Positions 30,271-38,063 of a stretch of DNA of 64,000 bases are shown here, piece by piece. The notes beneath the pieces were generated by a model. That model saw nothing but the letters and a program-made list of their open reading frames with translations. It was not told where the DNA came from and did no database searches. This DNA is from Gracilibacillus timonensis (GTDB lineage Bacteria; Bacillota; Bacilli; Bacillales; Amphibacillaceae): positions 744,001 through 808,000 of the forward strand of contig NZ_FLKH01000012.1 of the NCBI RefSeq assembly GCF_900086715.1, given 5' to 3'. Both the position numbers and the translations under genes were made by a program. The stretch's first letter is position 1; every line of letters starts with the position of its first letter.

Positions 30271-31833
30271 ATGAGTCCCGAGGAGACATTACTAAAAATC
30301 AACGAAGCACAAGTGAAACAAATCGAACAATTAACAGCTCAGCTCGCTCAACAAGCGAATGAGCTGACATTGTTGCGGGAACAAGTCGCTTACCTCACCC
30401 AAAAAATCTTCGGTAAATCCAAAGAAACACTACCTCCTGATCATCAACTCACCTTCTTTGATGCAGCAGAAGCCCCTCCTATCGTGGAAGGGGAAATCGA
30501 GGAAGTTACCGTGAAACGAAAGAAAACGAAAGGCAGAAAAAAAGCCATCTTAGACCAGTTTCCGGAGCATCCTGTTCACCATCAACTGGAGGGGGAAGCC
30601 TGTACCTGTCCCACGTGCAAGGGAACGCTGGACGCTATCGGGAGCTATGCCGTGCGAGAAGAAGTCATTTACCTTCCTGCCAAGCTTCAACGAAAGGTGC
30701 ACTACCAACATGCTTATAAGTGCGCAACCTGTTCCAAGCAGGGACCAGAAGATAAGATTATCAAAGCACCAGTTCCCAAAGCGCCTATCGATAATAGCTT
30801 GGGTTCTGCTTCGATTATTGCCCAGTCCATTCATCAGAAATTTGAGTTAAAAGTACCTGCCTATCGTCAAGAAAAAGGTTGGCACCGCATTGGTTTACCT
30901 ATTACGCGCCAACAAATTGCCAATTGGCATATACGAGTGTCGGATTATTATTTAGCCCCTTTTTATCAACTGTTGAAAGACACGCTACTTCAACAGCCGA
31001 TGTTACATGCCGATGAAACAACGTATCGGGTATTGGAAAGTGATACCGTGAATACGCATTTTTGGACCTTTTTAAGCGCCAAATATAGTGAAAAGCCGAT
31101 CACGCTCTATCATCACGATCCAAGTCGGGGAGCCCATGTCGCCCAAAGCTTCCTTGATACGTATAAAGGGTACATCCATTGTGATATGTGGAAAGCTTAT
31201 CAAGCCCTTTCTAACGTAGAGTTGGTCGGGTGTTGGGCGCATGTTCGTCGCAAATTCATAGACGCGATGCCAAAGGATTGTCCCGCTGATGCGTTGAGTC
31301 GACAAGCAGCCGAGAGGTGTGACCAATTCTTCACGTATGAGCGCGCGTGGTCCAAACTATCCGATGAGGAAAGGCTGGAGAAACGCCAAACCATCTTGAA
31401 ACCCAAAATGGATGCCTTTTTTGATTGGTTACGGGAACAAGATCCTTTATCCGGCAGCAAGTTAGGCGAAGCGATACAGTATGCTTTGACATACGAGTCC
31501 ACGTTTCGCACGGTCTTGAAAGATGCGAAACTAGCGCTTGATAACAACCGAGCCGAACGGGCCATCAAACCCTTCGTGATGGGAAGAAAAAACTGGTTAT
31601 TCAGCGCCACCTATGAAGGAGCGACAGCCGCTGCGATTATCATGAGTATCATCGAAACAGCGAAACAAAATAACCTCGTTCCCGAAAAATATATCATTTA
31701 TTTACTCGAAGAACTTCCTAACCTTCCCACCTTAACCAATGAGGAAGATTTGAAGGCTTATTTGCCATGGCGTTCCCACGTCAAAGAACGTTGCCAGGAA
31801 AGAACGCTGCCAAAGCCACGAAACAAGAAATAA
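30271..31833 (+). CDS. tnpC: IS66 family transposase TnpC
   Basis: A 520-residue DDE transposase. It begins with a leucine-zipper-like helix (~8-45), a zinc finger (CTCPTCKGTL and CATCSKQG, ~110-155), then the catalytic core. Likely catalytic residues are Asp in HADETTYRVL (~249), Asp in IHCDMWKAYQ, and Glu in DNNRAERAIKPF. The IS66 C-terminal segment (LPNLPTLTNEEDLKAYLPW) is present. Length is normal and no frameshift is seen. Start ATG follows aaaagggagaaa. Confidence 0.94.
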   Translation: MSPEETLLKINEAQVKQIEQLTAQLAQQANELTLLREQVAYLTQKIFGKSKETLPPDHQLTFFDAAEAPPIVEGEIEEVTVKRKKTKGRKKAILDQFPEHPVHHQLEGEACTCPTCKGTLDAIGSYAVREEVIYLPAKLQRKVHYQHAYKCATCSKQGPEDKIIKAPVPKAPIDNSLGSASIIAQSIHQKFELKVPAYRQEKGWHRIGLPITRQQIANWHIRVSDYYLAPFYQLLKDTLLQQPMLHADETTYRVLESDTVNTHFWTFLSAKYSEKPITLYHHDPSRGAHVAQSFLDTYKGYIHCDMWKAYQALSNVELVGCWAHVRRKFIDAMPKDCPADALSRQAAERCDQFFTYERAWSKLSDEERLEKRQTILKPKMDAFFDWLREQDPLSGSKLGEAIQYALTYESTFRTVLKDAKLALDNNRAERAIKPFVMGRKNWLFSATYEGATAAAIIMSIIETAKQNNLVPEKYIIYLLEELPNLPTLTNEEDLKAYLPWRSHVKERCQERTLPKPRNKK

Positions 31834-31840
31834 GGATAAA

Positions 31841-31905
31841 TCTCCCCAACCCTTCTGTTCCTCTTTCTAGAACAGTTTATCGCAGGGTTGGGGATTTTTC
31901 TATAC
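31841..31905 (+). terminator. Intrinsic terminator inside the IS right end
   Basis: ccccaaccct pairs with agggttgggg around an inner gttc/gaac hairpin and is followed by atttttct. It ends tnpC transcription before the right inverted repeat. Confidence 0.8.
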
Positions 31906-31926
31906 ACTTGAGTATTGATCGCTTAC

Positions 31927-31934
31927 AGTTGACC
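31927..31934. repeat. Target site duplication, right copy
   Basis: agttgacc, identical to 29759-29766. Confidence 0.9.
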
Positions 31935-31950
31935 TTGAATGAACCAGAGT

Positions 31951-32750
31951 ACCGATAAGACGGATTATGTAAAGTAGACTACTTTTGCTGGCAGTTGACT
32001 TTGCCCGTTTTTTGTGCTGGGCAAATCGCTACGGGAATATGCTGCGCTTTTACCCACAGGGCATAAGTCAACAAGCGACTCGAGTAAAGAACACTCTCGC
32101 CGTGTTTCCTATACCGTGGGACCGGCTTCAGCTAACTAAAAAGAAGAGCACTTTTTAGTGGATCTTCAGATCGTCCTGCGATGCACAGGACGTGCAAGTG
32201 CAGGCGTTGCAACAAATGGGCTTCGGTGGGGCGAGTAATCGCAGTCCCAGGACGTTGCGATTTTAGCCTGTAAACCATTTTCAAGTCTCCGCATATTCCC
32301 TCGCTAGAAAGTGATTCAACAATGATTATCACTGCAAGGATAAAGCGCTCTAAGTACCTAGATAGTATGGCAACAAAAAGAAACAAACCCTCCATTGATT
32401 TTCGGTATCATGATGAATTCATGCTACAAAATAGTTCCGTCGTCCAATCGTTTCTCCAAAAGAGGATGTGGCTTACTTATGGACAGGATGATAGTGCTTG
32501 AGCTCTTCATATTAGCAGTCTATTCGATTGTAGTGCTACTACCCAGCGGAGGAAATAGGTGGAGACTCCTGTGGGAAAGCGCAGTGTGAAGACCCCGCAG
32601 GAAGCGGTTTTGGCTGACGAGGAGGCTGAGCGCAAGCCCACGGAAAGCGCAACCTATTTCCGCAGCGCTTCCTAGCACTGACAAACGATCAACTTTACTA
32701 TATGGAATAGATCCCTGAACACTTTACATAATCCGTCTTATCGGCAGTTA
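31951..32750. repeat. Long non-coding repeat element E1 with 24-bp inverted ends
   Basis: The left end 31952-31975 (ccgataagacgg...aaagt) is the perfect reverse complement of 32721-32744. Between them no gene is supported. Modules inside include an inverted copy (32045-32124) of a segment found at 61156 and 63370, a segment like E2 (32310-32390, aacaatgattatcactgcaa and tacctagatagtatggcaac) and a ~110-base imperfect palindrome (32551-32661). A second copy with matching ends is at 60684-61322 and a partial copy at ~63283-63547. Confidence 0.8.
32551..32661. repeat. GC-rich imperfect palindrome in E1
   Basis: ggaaataggt at 32551-32560 pairs perfectly with acctatttcc at 32652-32661; inside, gtggg pairs with cccac and the centre reads gaccccgcaggaagcgg and gacgaggaggctgagcgc. 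From memory, similar ggagactcctg...gaccccgcagg...gacgaggaggct repeats are widespread between Bacillaceae genes. A rearranged version is in E2 (61028-61250). Confidence 0.65.
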
Positions 32751-33154
32751 GTATCTGGTTGTGATAAGAGCAGGGATGGGATGTCCGTATTTTCTTGTGT
32801 CAGGCAATAAACTATATATTTTGAAAGAATGTTTGTAAGCAGGCTTTTCGCTTATACTCGTGAGTCATATTAGCAAAGAACACTTATCCCGCTTCAGCTA
32901 ATTTGAAAAAGAGCGCTTGAAGTATGAAAGATCCTCCGTTTTATAAAATTCACTATTATATTCACCTTGGGATCTCCCCACATGAAATCCCCACTCGATC
33001 CAGCATAATTAAACCCTTCAACATTTTTATCGCCTTTTTCCCAAAACTAGATGGTTTTTGCAGTCAAACTATGACAGACTTCTTTGCTTTGGTGCTATAT
33101 ACTATGAGACAAGTACTAGAGATAACCAAAAGTAAAAGAAGGAAATGGGTGTTA
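32751..33154. other. spoIIGA upstream region
   Basis: The frame of spoIIGA stays open through ~230 bases upstream of its start, but that segment has no ribosome binding site and is judged non-coding. At 32860-32918 is another fragment resembling E1 (agcaaagaacacttatcccg and cttcagctaa). A likely sporulation promoter lies at 33071-33103. Confidence 0.5.
33071..33103 (+). promoter_or_regulatory. Possible Spo0A-dependent promoter of spoIIGA-sigE
   Basis: A -35-like atgaca (33071-33076) and -10 tatact (33098-33103) are separated by 21 bases. The B. subtilis spoIIG promoter also has near-consensus elements at an abnormally long spacing (about 22) and needs Spo0A. tatgaca overlaps the -35 and matches the complementary 0A box ttcgaca at 5 of 7 positions. 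Confidence 0.5.
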
Positions 33155-34036
33155 ATGGTTTATATCGAAGTAATTTGGCTGCTCAATTTTTTACTAGACT
33201 GGATGATTTTACTGCTCACACAATCCATTACAAAACGCATAACCCCATGGTATCGATTAATGCTTGCTAGTGTATTCGGCTCATTAATCGTACCCTTCAC
33301 TTTCATTTTTCCAGATATCGCTTGGAATAGTTGGGTGATAAAAATAGGGTACTCCTTTTTCATTATTGGTATAGCCTTTCCTTTCCGAAACCTGGCTAGT
33401 TACGGTAAAGTGTTATGCAGTTTTTATTTTATGACCTTTGCCATTGGGGGAGGATTGCTTGCGATGCACTTCTTATTATCATCAGAGAACCATACATCGC
33501 AACCGTATATAGCATCACAGCATATTCACGGGCTATTTGTGTTAGTAGGTTTTCCATTGGCATGGTGGTTTGCAAAACATCGTATGGATCAGCACAAACT
33601 GCAACAATTTAATCAGCAATTTTATTATCAAGTAAAGATTGGGTGGTTAGAGAAGATAGCGAGGACAACAGGTTATTTAGATAGTGGCAATCATTTAGTT
33701 GATCCGATTAGCCAATCCCCCGTTATTATTGTCGACGAAACCATTCTGACCCATTTCTTAGATCCAGAAAAAATTTCCATTCTGCGTGCAGGTGCAATGC
33801 AAACAGGAGAGATAGAGGACGACCTTGCAGGGTTGTTTCATATCCTCCCTTATCGAGGAGTCAGTGGAGAATATGAAATGATGATTGCCTTTCGACCAGA
33901 GTATGTAGAAGTTGACATGCCGGATTTTCCCTTTACAACGAAAAAGGTTTTGATCGGCATTCAATTTGGAAATTTGGTAGCGGATCACAGCTATCATTGC
34001 TTACTACACCCTAAATTGTTTCAACAGGCAGGGTGA
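33155..34036 (+). CDS. spoIIGA: Sigma-E processing peptidase SpoIIGA
   Basis: A 293-residue membrane aspartic protease that removes the pro-sequence of sigma-E in the mother cell after a forespore signal. The N-terminal half has five hydrophobic spans (~3-155) beginning VYIEVIWLLNFLLDW. The C-terminal cytoplasmic domain contains GYLDSGNHLVDP with the catalytic aspartate (DSGN motif). ATG 33155 aligns with the family start and follows agaaggaa; GTG 33149 is possible. It is 27 bases upstream of sigE, its substrate. Confidence 0.92.
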   Translation: MVYIEVIWLLNFLLDWMILLLTQSITKRITPWYRLMLASVFGSLIVPFTFIFPDIAWNSWVIKIGYSFFIIGIAFPFRNLASYGKVLCSFYFMTFAIGGGLLAMHFLLSSENHTSQPYIASQHIHGLFVLVGFPLAWWFAKHRMDQHKLQQFNQQFYYQVKIGWLEKIARTTGYLDSGNHLVDPISQSPVIIVDETILTHFLDPEKISILRAGAMQTGEIEDDLAGLFHILPYRGVSGEYEMMIAFRPEYVEVDMPDFPFTTKKVLIGIQFGNLVADHSYHCLLHPKLFQQAG

Positions 34037-34063
34037 GACTAATATATAGAAGGAGTGGATCAC

Positions 34064-34783
34064 ATGATTCCCGTACAACCAAAATACAAATTGATGATGT
34101 TAAAGATACTAAAAAAGTTAGGCTTTAAGGTAAATGAAATATACTATATTGGCGGGAGTGAGGCATTACCACCACCCCTATCCAAAAAAGAAGAATTCGA
34201 GTTGATCAATCGGCTGCCAGTAGGTGATAAGGCAGCTAGGGCAATGTTGATTGAACGAAATTTGCGTTTGGTGGTGTATATCGCCAAAAAATTTGAAAAT
34301 ACGGGTATCAACATAGAAGATTTGATTAGTATTGGTACAATTGGTTTGATTAAGGCGATTAATACCTTTAACCCAGAAAAAAAGATCAAGTTGGCGACGT
34401 ATGCTTCGCGTTGTATTGAAAATGAAATCCTGATGTTTTTGAGGAAAAATAATAAAATTAAAACAGAGGTTTCTTTTGATGAACCATTGAATGTAGATTG
34501 GGATGGAAATGAGCTATTGTTATCCGATGTTTTGGGGACAGACGAGGATGTAACATTTAAAGATTTGGAAGAGAATGTTGACAAGAGTTTGTTACGGAAT
34601 GCACTGGAACAATTAAACGGTCGTGAAAAACAAATTATGGAGCTTCGTTTCGGCTTGGTAGGCAAGGAAGAGATGACGCAAAAGGATGTGGCCGATTTAT
34701 TAGGCATCTCCCAATCCTACATTTCTCGTCTTGAAAAAAAGATTATCAAAAGACTGCAAAAAGAATTTAATAAGATGGTGTAA
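34064..34783 (+). CDS. sigE: RNA polymerase sigma-E precursor
   Basis: A 239-residue early mother-cell sporulation sigma factor, same length as in B. subtilis. The first ~27-29 residues ([20 protein letters not shown]...) are the basic/amphipathic pro-sequence removed by SpoIIGA, ahead of the conserved [13 protein letters not shown] junction. Regions 2 ([32 protein letters not shown]) and 4 ([23 protein letters not shown]) are clear. ATG 34064 is preferred since agaaggag (34046-34053) lies 10 bases upstream; the GTG at 34055 is too close. Confidence 0.96.
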   Translation: MIPVQPKYKLMMLKILKKLGFKVNEIYYIGGSEALPPPLSKKEEFELINRLPVGDKAARAMLIERNLRLVVYIAKKFENTGINIEDLISIGTIGLIKAINTFNPEKKIKLATYASRCIENEILMFLRKNNKIKTEVSFDEPLNVDWDGNELLLSDVLGTDEDVTFKDLEENVDKSLLRNALEQLNGREKQIMELRFGLVGKEEMTQKDVADLLGISQSYISRLEKKIIKRLQKEFNKMV

Positions 34784-34809
34784 TTGTTTTTTGGTAAATG
34801 ATGGAGTGT

Positions 34810-34837
34810 GCATAAAAACCCTCCGATTGGTGATACT
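34810..34837 (+). promoter_or_regulatory. Forespore (sigma-F/sigma-G type) promoter of sigG
   Basis: gcata (34810-34814) and ggtgatact (34829-34837) are separated by 14 bases. This fits the sigma-F -10 form GGnnAnAnT closely and the G-x-A-T-A -35 element of sigma-F/G. It lies about 40 bases before the sigG start, between sigE and sigG. Confidence 0.7.
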
Positions 34838-34869
34838 TTATTTTGAGAAGGATCTCCAATTGGGAGGGT
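34818..34869 (+). promoter_or_regulatory. Hairpin covering the sigG ribosome binding site
   Basis: The arm 34818-34830 (accctccgattgg) pairs with 34856-34869 (ccaattgggagggt) by 12 base pairs with one small internal loop. The second arm contains the ggaggg ribosome binding site of sigG. The first arm overlaps the sigG promoter, so it is present only in read-through transcripts from sigE and missing from transcripts begun at the sigG promoter. Confidence 0.7.
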
Positions 34870-34875
34870 ATTTTT

Positions 34876-35655
34876 ATGAAAAAAAGCAAGGTAGAGATTT
34901 GTGGAGTAGATACCGCAACTCTTCCCGTTTTGAAGAATGAAGAAATGCGAAAATTATTTCGAGAAATGCAGAGTGGGGATCAATCGGCACGAGAAAAATT
35001 GGTGAATGGTAATTTGCGATTGGTACTTAGCGTGATTCAGCGATTTTCTAATCGTGGTGAATATGGTGATGACTTATTTCAGGTGGGATGTATCGGTTTA
35101 TTAAAGTCGATCGATAATTTTGATTTGGGTCAAAATGTTAAATTTTCGACGTATGCTGTTCCAATGATTATTGGTGAAATAAGACGGTATTTACGTGATA
35201 ATAACCCAATTCGAGTGTCGCGATCATTACGAGATACCGCATATAAGGCATTACATGCACGAGAGAAATTACTTAGTAAAACAGCCAAAGATCCTTCCCC
35301 AGCAGCTATTGCCAAAGAATTAGACGTGCCCGTAACTGATGTGATTTTTGCGTTGGATGCCATCCAAGACCCTGTATCGTTATTCGAGCCGATTTATAAT
35401 GATGGTGGAGATCCGATCTATGTGATGGATCAAGTCAGTGATGAAAATGTGCAAGACGATGACTGGGTCGATCATCTTTCGATTAAAGAGGGAATGAAGC
35501 GCCTGAACGATCGGGAAAAAATGATCGTTAGCCGCCGATTTTTTCAGGGGAAAACACAAATGGAGGTAGCCGAAGAAATTGGTATCTCTCAGGCACAGGT
35601 GTCACGCTTAGAGAAGGCGGCTATTAAAGAAATGAACCGGGAAATGTTTGAATAA
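34876..35655 (+). CDS. sigG: RNA polymerase sigma-G
   Basis: A 259-residue late forespore sigma factor. It starts KKSKVEICGVDTATLPVLKN, as in B. subtilis SigG, with region 2 (NGNLRLVLSVIQRFSNRGE, DLFQVGCIGLLKSIDNF, FSTYAVPMIIGEIRRYLRD), region 3 and region 4 (TQMEVAEEIGISQAQVSRLEK). ATG 34876 follows tgggagggt; the longer frame from 34843 has no signal. Likely control: a forespore promoter plus a hairpin that blocks translation of sigE read-through RNA. Confidence 0.96.
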   Translation: MKKSKVEICGVDTATLPVLKNEEMRKLFREMQSGDQSAREKLVNGNLRLVLSVIQRFSNRGEYGDDLFQVGCIGLLKSIDNFDLGQNVKFSTYAVPMIIGEIRRYLRDNNPIRVSRSLRDTAYKALHAREKLLSKTAKDPSPAAIAKELDVPVTDVIFALDAIQDPVSLFEPIYNDGGDPIYVMDQVSDENVQDDDWVDHLSIKEGMKRLNDREKMIVSRRFFQGKTQMEVAEEIGISQAQVSRLEKAAIKEMNREMFE

Positions 35656-35965
35656 AGGAACGTAAAAGTGGTGTTCTGCACACAAGTATAAAAGCTGTGA
35701 CATTTCTAGATGATTTGAATTTCTCTTGTATTTATTTGGAAGTGAAGAGTGTGTACTGCAAGCGAACGCTCTGATCAATATACTGCTATGCTCTGGTGCA
35801 AGCGAAGTATATATTCTGAGCGCTTTTGAACTCAGGAATGTTGTCAAAATCATTAATTGAATAAGGTTTTGGCATTTTCCTTTACCCCTAGAGTCCCTGA
35901 TCGTCGTGTAATACGGTGATAAATTTACGCAATGTACATATATTTAGTACAAGGGGGTGCTTGGA
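35656..35965. other. sigG-ylmC gap
   Basis: These 310 bases lack a gene; B. subtilis ylmA, an ABC ATPase gene, sits near here and is absent. A long imperfect hairpin at 35767-35822 is followed by cttttg and may end sigG transcription. A catatattt near 35936 might be a sigma-E -10 for ylmC but has no good -35. Confidence 0.45.
35767..35827 (+). terminator. Imperfect hairpin, possible sigG terminator
   Basis: cgctctg...atatac (35767-35783) pairs imperfectly with gtatat...ctgagcg (35807-35822), followed by cttttg. The stem is long but interrupted and the T-run is short. Confidence 0.4.
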
Positions 35966-36250
35966 TTGATTACACTTTCGGCTTTGCAGGTAAAGGACAT
36001 TGTTTTTATTGAGGATGGAACCAAACTTGGGAATGTGACGGATATCGAAATCAATGTGGAAATTGGTAAGATTACAAATCTGGTGATCGCGACCAAAACG
36101 AAAACATTAGGTATGTTTGGCGAATCTCGTGAGGTTATCGTGCCATGGGATCATATTATTCGAATTGGTCAAGATGTTATTTTAGTAAAAAAGAATGGGT
36201 ACACCTTATTAGCGCAGGGGCAAGATTCTGAGAATACATCTCCTTCGTAG
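35966..36250 (+). CDS. ylmC: YlmC/YmxH family PRC-barrel sporulation protein
   Basis: A 94-residue PRC-barrel protein (LSALQVKDIVFIEDGTKLG, then DIEINVEIGKI and VPWDHIIRIGQDVILV), matching the YlmC/YmxH family. These are small sporulation-associated proteins of unknown function. TTG 35966 is chosen because aagggggtg (35951-35959) lies 7 bases upstream; GTG 35957 is inside it. It is followed by its own palindromic terminator. Confidence 0.85.
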   Translation: MITLSALQVKDIVFIEDGTKLGNVTDIEINVEIGKITNLVIATKTKTLGMFGESREVIVPWDHIIRIGQDVILVKKNGYTLLAQGQDSENTSPS

Positions 36251-36270
36251 GTATAAGCGTGGTTGTTGAT

Positions 36271-36303
36271 AAATCCGTACAATACAGTATTGTACGGATT
36301 TTA
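36271..36303 (+). terminator. Palindromic terminator after ylmC
   Basis: A perfect 15-bp inverted repeat aaatccgtacaatac/gtattgtacggattt with a one-base centre is followed by tt; the T-run is short but the symmetry could act in both directions. Confidence 0.65.
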
Positions 36304-36473
36304 AGCTTGCTTCCAGTTATCAAACTCAGAGAAATAGTCATACTCACTGCATAAGAAGATCAGGACCGGTCCTTTATTACGAATTAAAAGCAGACACTGA
36401 CTACTAATAAAGGGGGCTGTAAAACAGTTGCTCATCTTGAAGTTTTTACTTGATTGAAACGTCAAATGAAGGA

Positions 36474-36502
36474 TTGACAACTACAACAGAAACCATTATC
36501 AT
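36474..36502 (+). promoter_or_regulatory. Sigma-A-type promoter for ylmD-divIVA genes
   Basis: A perfect ttgaca (36474-36479), 17-base spacer and tatcat (36497-36502) lie 53 bases before ylmD. Confidence 0.7.
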
Positions 36503-36555
36503 GCGACACTAGTGAAAAAATATGATAAAATGATGAAAAATAGGAGGCGAGGCAG

Positions 36556-37350
36556 TTGGAGCCCTTTATCCTGAGTTCGGATCAATCGTTCTTAACCATA
36601 CAGCCTTGGCAAAATGATCCACAAATCATTGCTGGATTTACAACACGTTACCACGGTGTGAGCCAGGAACCATATTATAGTCAGAACATGGGGTACCATG
36701 TAGGTGATGAGTCCTCTGATGTGTTAACCAATCGGACCCTTTTGGCCAATAAGATTGGGGTGAACTTAGAGGATTGGGTGGCAGCAGAGCAAGTGCATGA
36801 TAATCAAATTAAAGAAGCCGTAACAAATGATCGTGGTAAGGGTGTCTTTACTTTGGAGGATGCCATTCAGGGAACGGACGGATTATTCACAAAGCAGCCC
36901 CGATTGTTGTGTACGGCACTGTTTGCAGATTGTGTTCCTGTCTTTTTTGCCGACCGGCAGAAAGGAATGGTTGCGCTAGCCCATGCTGGATGGAAAGGTA
37001 CAGCAGCTAATATAGTGGGGGAGATGACAACACGCTTTCAAGCGGAATCCTCAGAGCTAAATGATATCGAGGTGGTGATCGGACCGAGTATTGGTCCAAC
37101 CTGTTACCAAGTCGATGATCGAGTGATTCAGCATGTCGCTTCGGAATATACACAAATATATGAAGGTGATAATGGACAGTACCAGATTGATTTAAAAGAA
37201 TGGAATCGATTATTGGCAATAGATGCCGGAATTCCTCCTAGCCAGATCTGGAAAACATCTTACTGTACGGCGCAAAATCCGTTATTTTTTTCACATCGCG
37301 AAGAAGGACATCCAACAGGAAGAATGATGGGCTATATAGGCTTAAGGTAA
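36556..37350 (+). CDS. ylmD: YlmD, YfiH/PgeF-family copper-type oxidoreductase or nucleosidase
   Basis: A 264-residue protein of the YfiH/DUF152 family (multicopper polyphenol oxidoreductase-like). Family members act on purine nucleosides in vitro, and E. coli PgeF edits peptidoglycan precursors carrying the wrong amino acid. Conserved metal-site residues are His in AAEQVHDN, Cys in ALFADCVPV and His in ALAHAGWKG; YCTAQNPLFFSHRE is the family C-terminal motif. Start TTG at 36556 follows taggaggcgagg. It begins the ylmD-ylmE-sepF-ylmG-ylmH run. Confidence 0.87.
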   Translation: MEPFILSSDQSFLTIQPWQNDPQIIAGFTTRYHGVSQEPYYSQNMGYHVGDESSDVLTNRTLLANKIGVNLEDWVAAEQVHDNQIKEAVTNDRGKGVFTLEDAIQGTDGLFTKQPRLLCTALFADCVPVFFADRQKGMVALAHAGWKGTAANIVGEMTTRFQAESSELNDIEVVIGPSIGPTCYQVDDRVIQHVASEYTQIYEGDNGQYQIDLKEWNRLLAIDAGIPPSQIWKTSYCTAQNPLFFSHREEGHPTGRMMGYIGLR

Positions 37351-37371
37351 GAGATAGAAAGGAGCAACAAA

Positions 37372-38052
37372 GTGAAAGTAGCCGACAATTTAACAGCTAT
37401 TCAGTCAGAAATAAGTAAGGTATGTCAAAAAATAGATCGAGAACCTACAGACATAACCATTATAGCTGTGACGAAATATGTTACAATAGAAAGAGCAAAA
37501 GAAGCATTACAAGCAGGGATCCATGATTTAGGCGAAAATCGGCTGGAAGGTTTTGCGGAAAAACATGCCCAAATAGGTGAACAGGCTTGTTGGCATTTTA
37601 TTGGAACCCTGCAATCGAGAAAGGTGAAGGAAGTCATTCATCATGTGGATTTTCTTCATTCCTTAGATCGACTGTCATTAGCCAAAGAAATTGATAAGCG
37701 GGCAGATGAAATGGTGGAGTGTTTTATCCAAGTAAATGCCAGCGGAGAATCGACCAAGCATGGTTTAGCCGTTGAGGACGTGATACCATTTGTCGAGCAA
37801 TTAGCTAACTATCAGAAGATTCGCGTAGCAGGTTTGATGACAATGGCACCTCATACGGATGATCAAGCACAGATACGTAAGGTGTTTAGCGCTTTAAGAC
37901 AGTTACGTGATGAGATACGGACTTTAGACTATGGGCATGCACCTTGTCATTATTTGTCGATGGGGATGAGCAATGATTATCAAATTGCCATCGAAGAAGG
38001 AGCAACCCACATTCGACTTGGCTCAGATTTAGTCGGACCGTACACAGAATAG
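37372..38052 (+). CDS. ylmE: YggS-family PLP-binding protein YlmE
   Basis: A 226-residue PLP-homeostasis protein (YggS/PROSC family), an alanine-racemase-like barrel without known catalysis. The PLP lysine is in IIAVTKYV (~37), with LGENRLEGF, WHFIGTLQSRK, QVNASGESTKHGL, MTMAPHTDD and SMGMSNDYQIAIEEGATHIRLG-type phosphate-binding motifs. GTG start follows gaaaggagc. Located 21 bases after ylmD and 11 before sepF. Confidence 0.92.
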   Translation: MKVADNLTAIQSEISKVCQKIDREPTDITIIAVTKYVTIERAKEALQAGIHDLGENRLEGFAEKHAQIGEQACWHFIGTLQSRKVKEVIHHVDFLHSLDRLSLAKEIDKRADEMVECFIQVNASGESTKHGLAVEDVIPFVEQLANYQKIRVAGLMTMAPHTDDQAQIRKVFSALRQLRDEIRTLDYGHAPCHYLSMGMSNDYQIAIEEGATHIRLGSDLVGPYTE

Positions 38053-38063
38053 AGGTGATGTAA

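Larger units (their letters stand above)
29767..31926 (+). mobile_element. IS66-family insertion sequence, 2160 bp
   Basis: The ends are inverted repeats: gtaagcgatcaata at 29767-29780 and its exact complement at 31913-31926, with further partial matches inwards. They begin with GTAA as in IS66 elements and are flanked by identical 8-base duplications. It carries a TnpB-type gene and a TnpC transposase but no TnpA, the two-gene architecture of ISBst12-like members. Both genes are intact, so the copy is probably recent and possibly active. Confidence 0.93.
36251..36555. other. ylmC-ylmD gap
   Basis: 305 bases with a terminator near ylmC (36271-36303) and a promoter near ylmD (36474-36502). 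Nothing else was identified in the middle. Confidence 0.6.

Noticed and set aside
31951-32750. E1 as a group II intron or CRISPR array
   Set aside because: There is no reverse transcriptase gene or GTGYG start and no regularly spaced direct repeats with unique spacers; the clear signal is paired inverted ends.
32924-33154. A longer N-terminus for SpoIIGA or a separate upstream gene
   Set aside because: SpoIIGA proteins begin at the residue encoded by 33155; the upstream segment has no start signal and contains the probable promoter.
34144-34707. A 187-codon minus-strand frame opposite sigE
   Set aside because: Fully contained in sigE, low-complexity serine-rich translation, no ribosome binding site.
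35930-35945. A sigma-E promoter for ylmC
   Set aside because: catatatt resembles a -10, but no acceptable -35 exists at 13-15 bases upstream.
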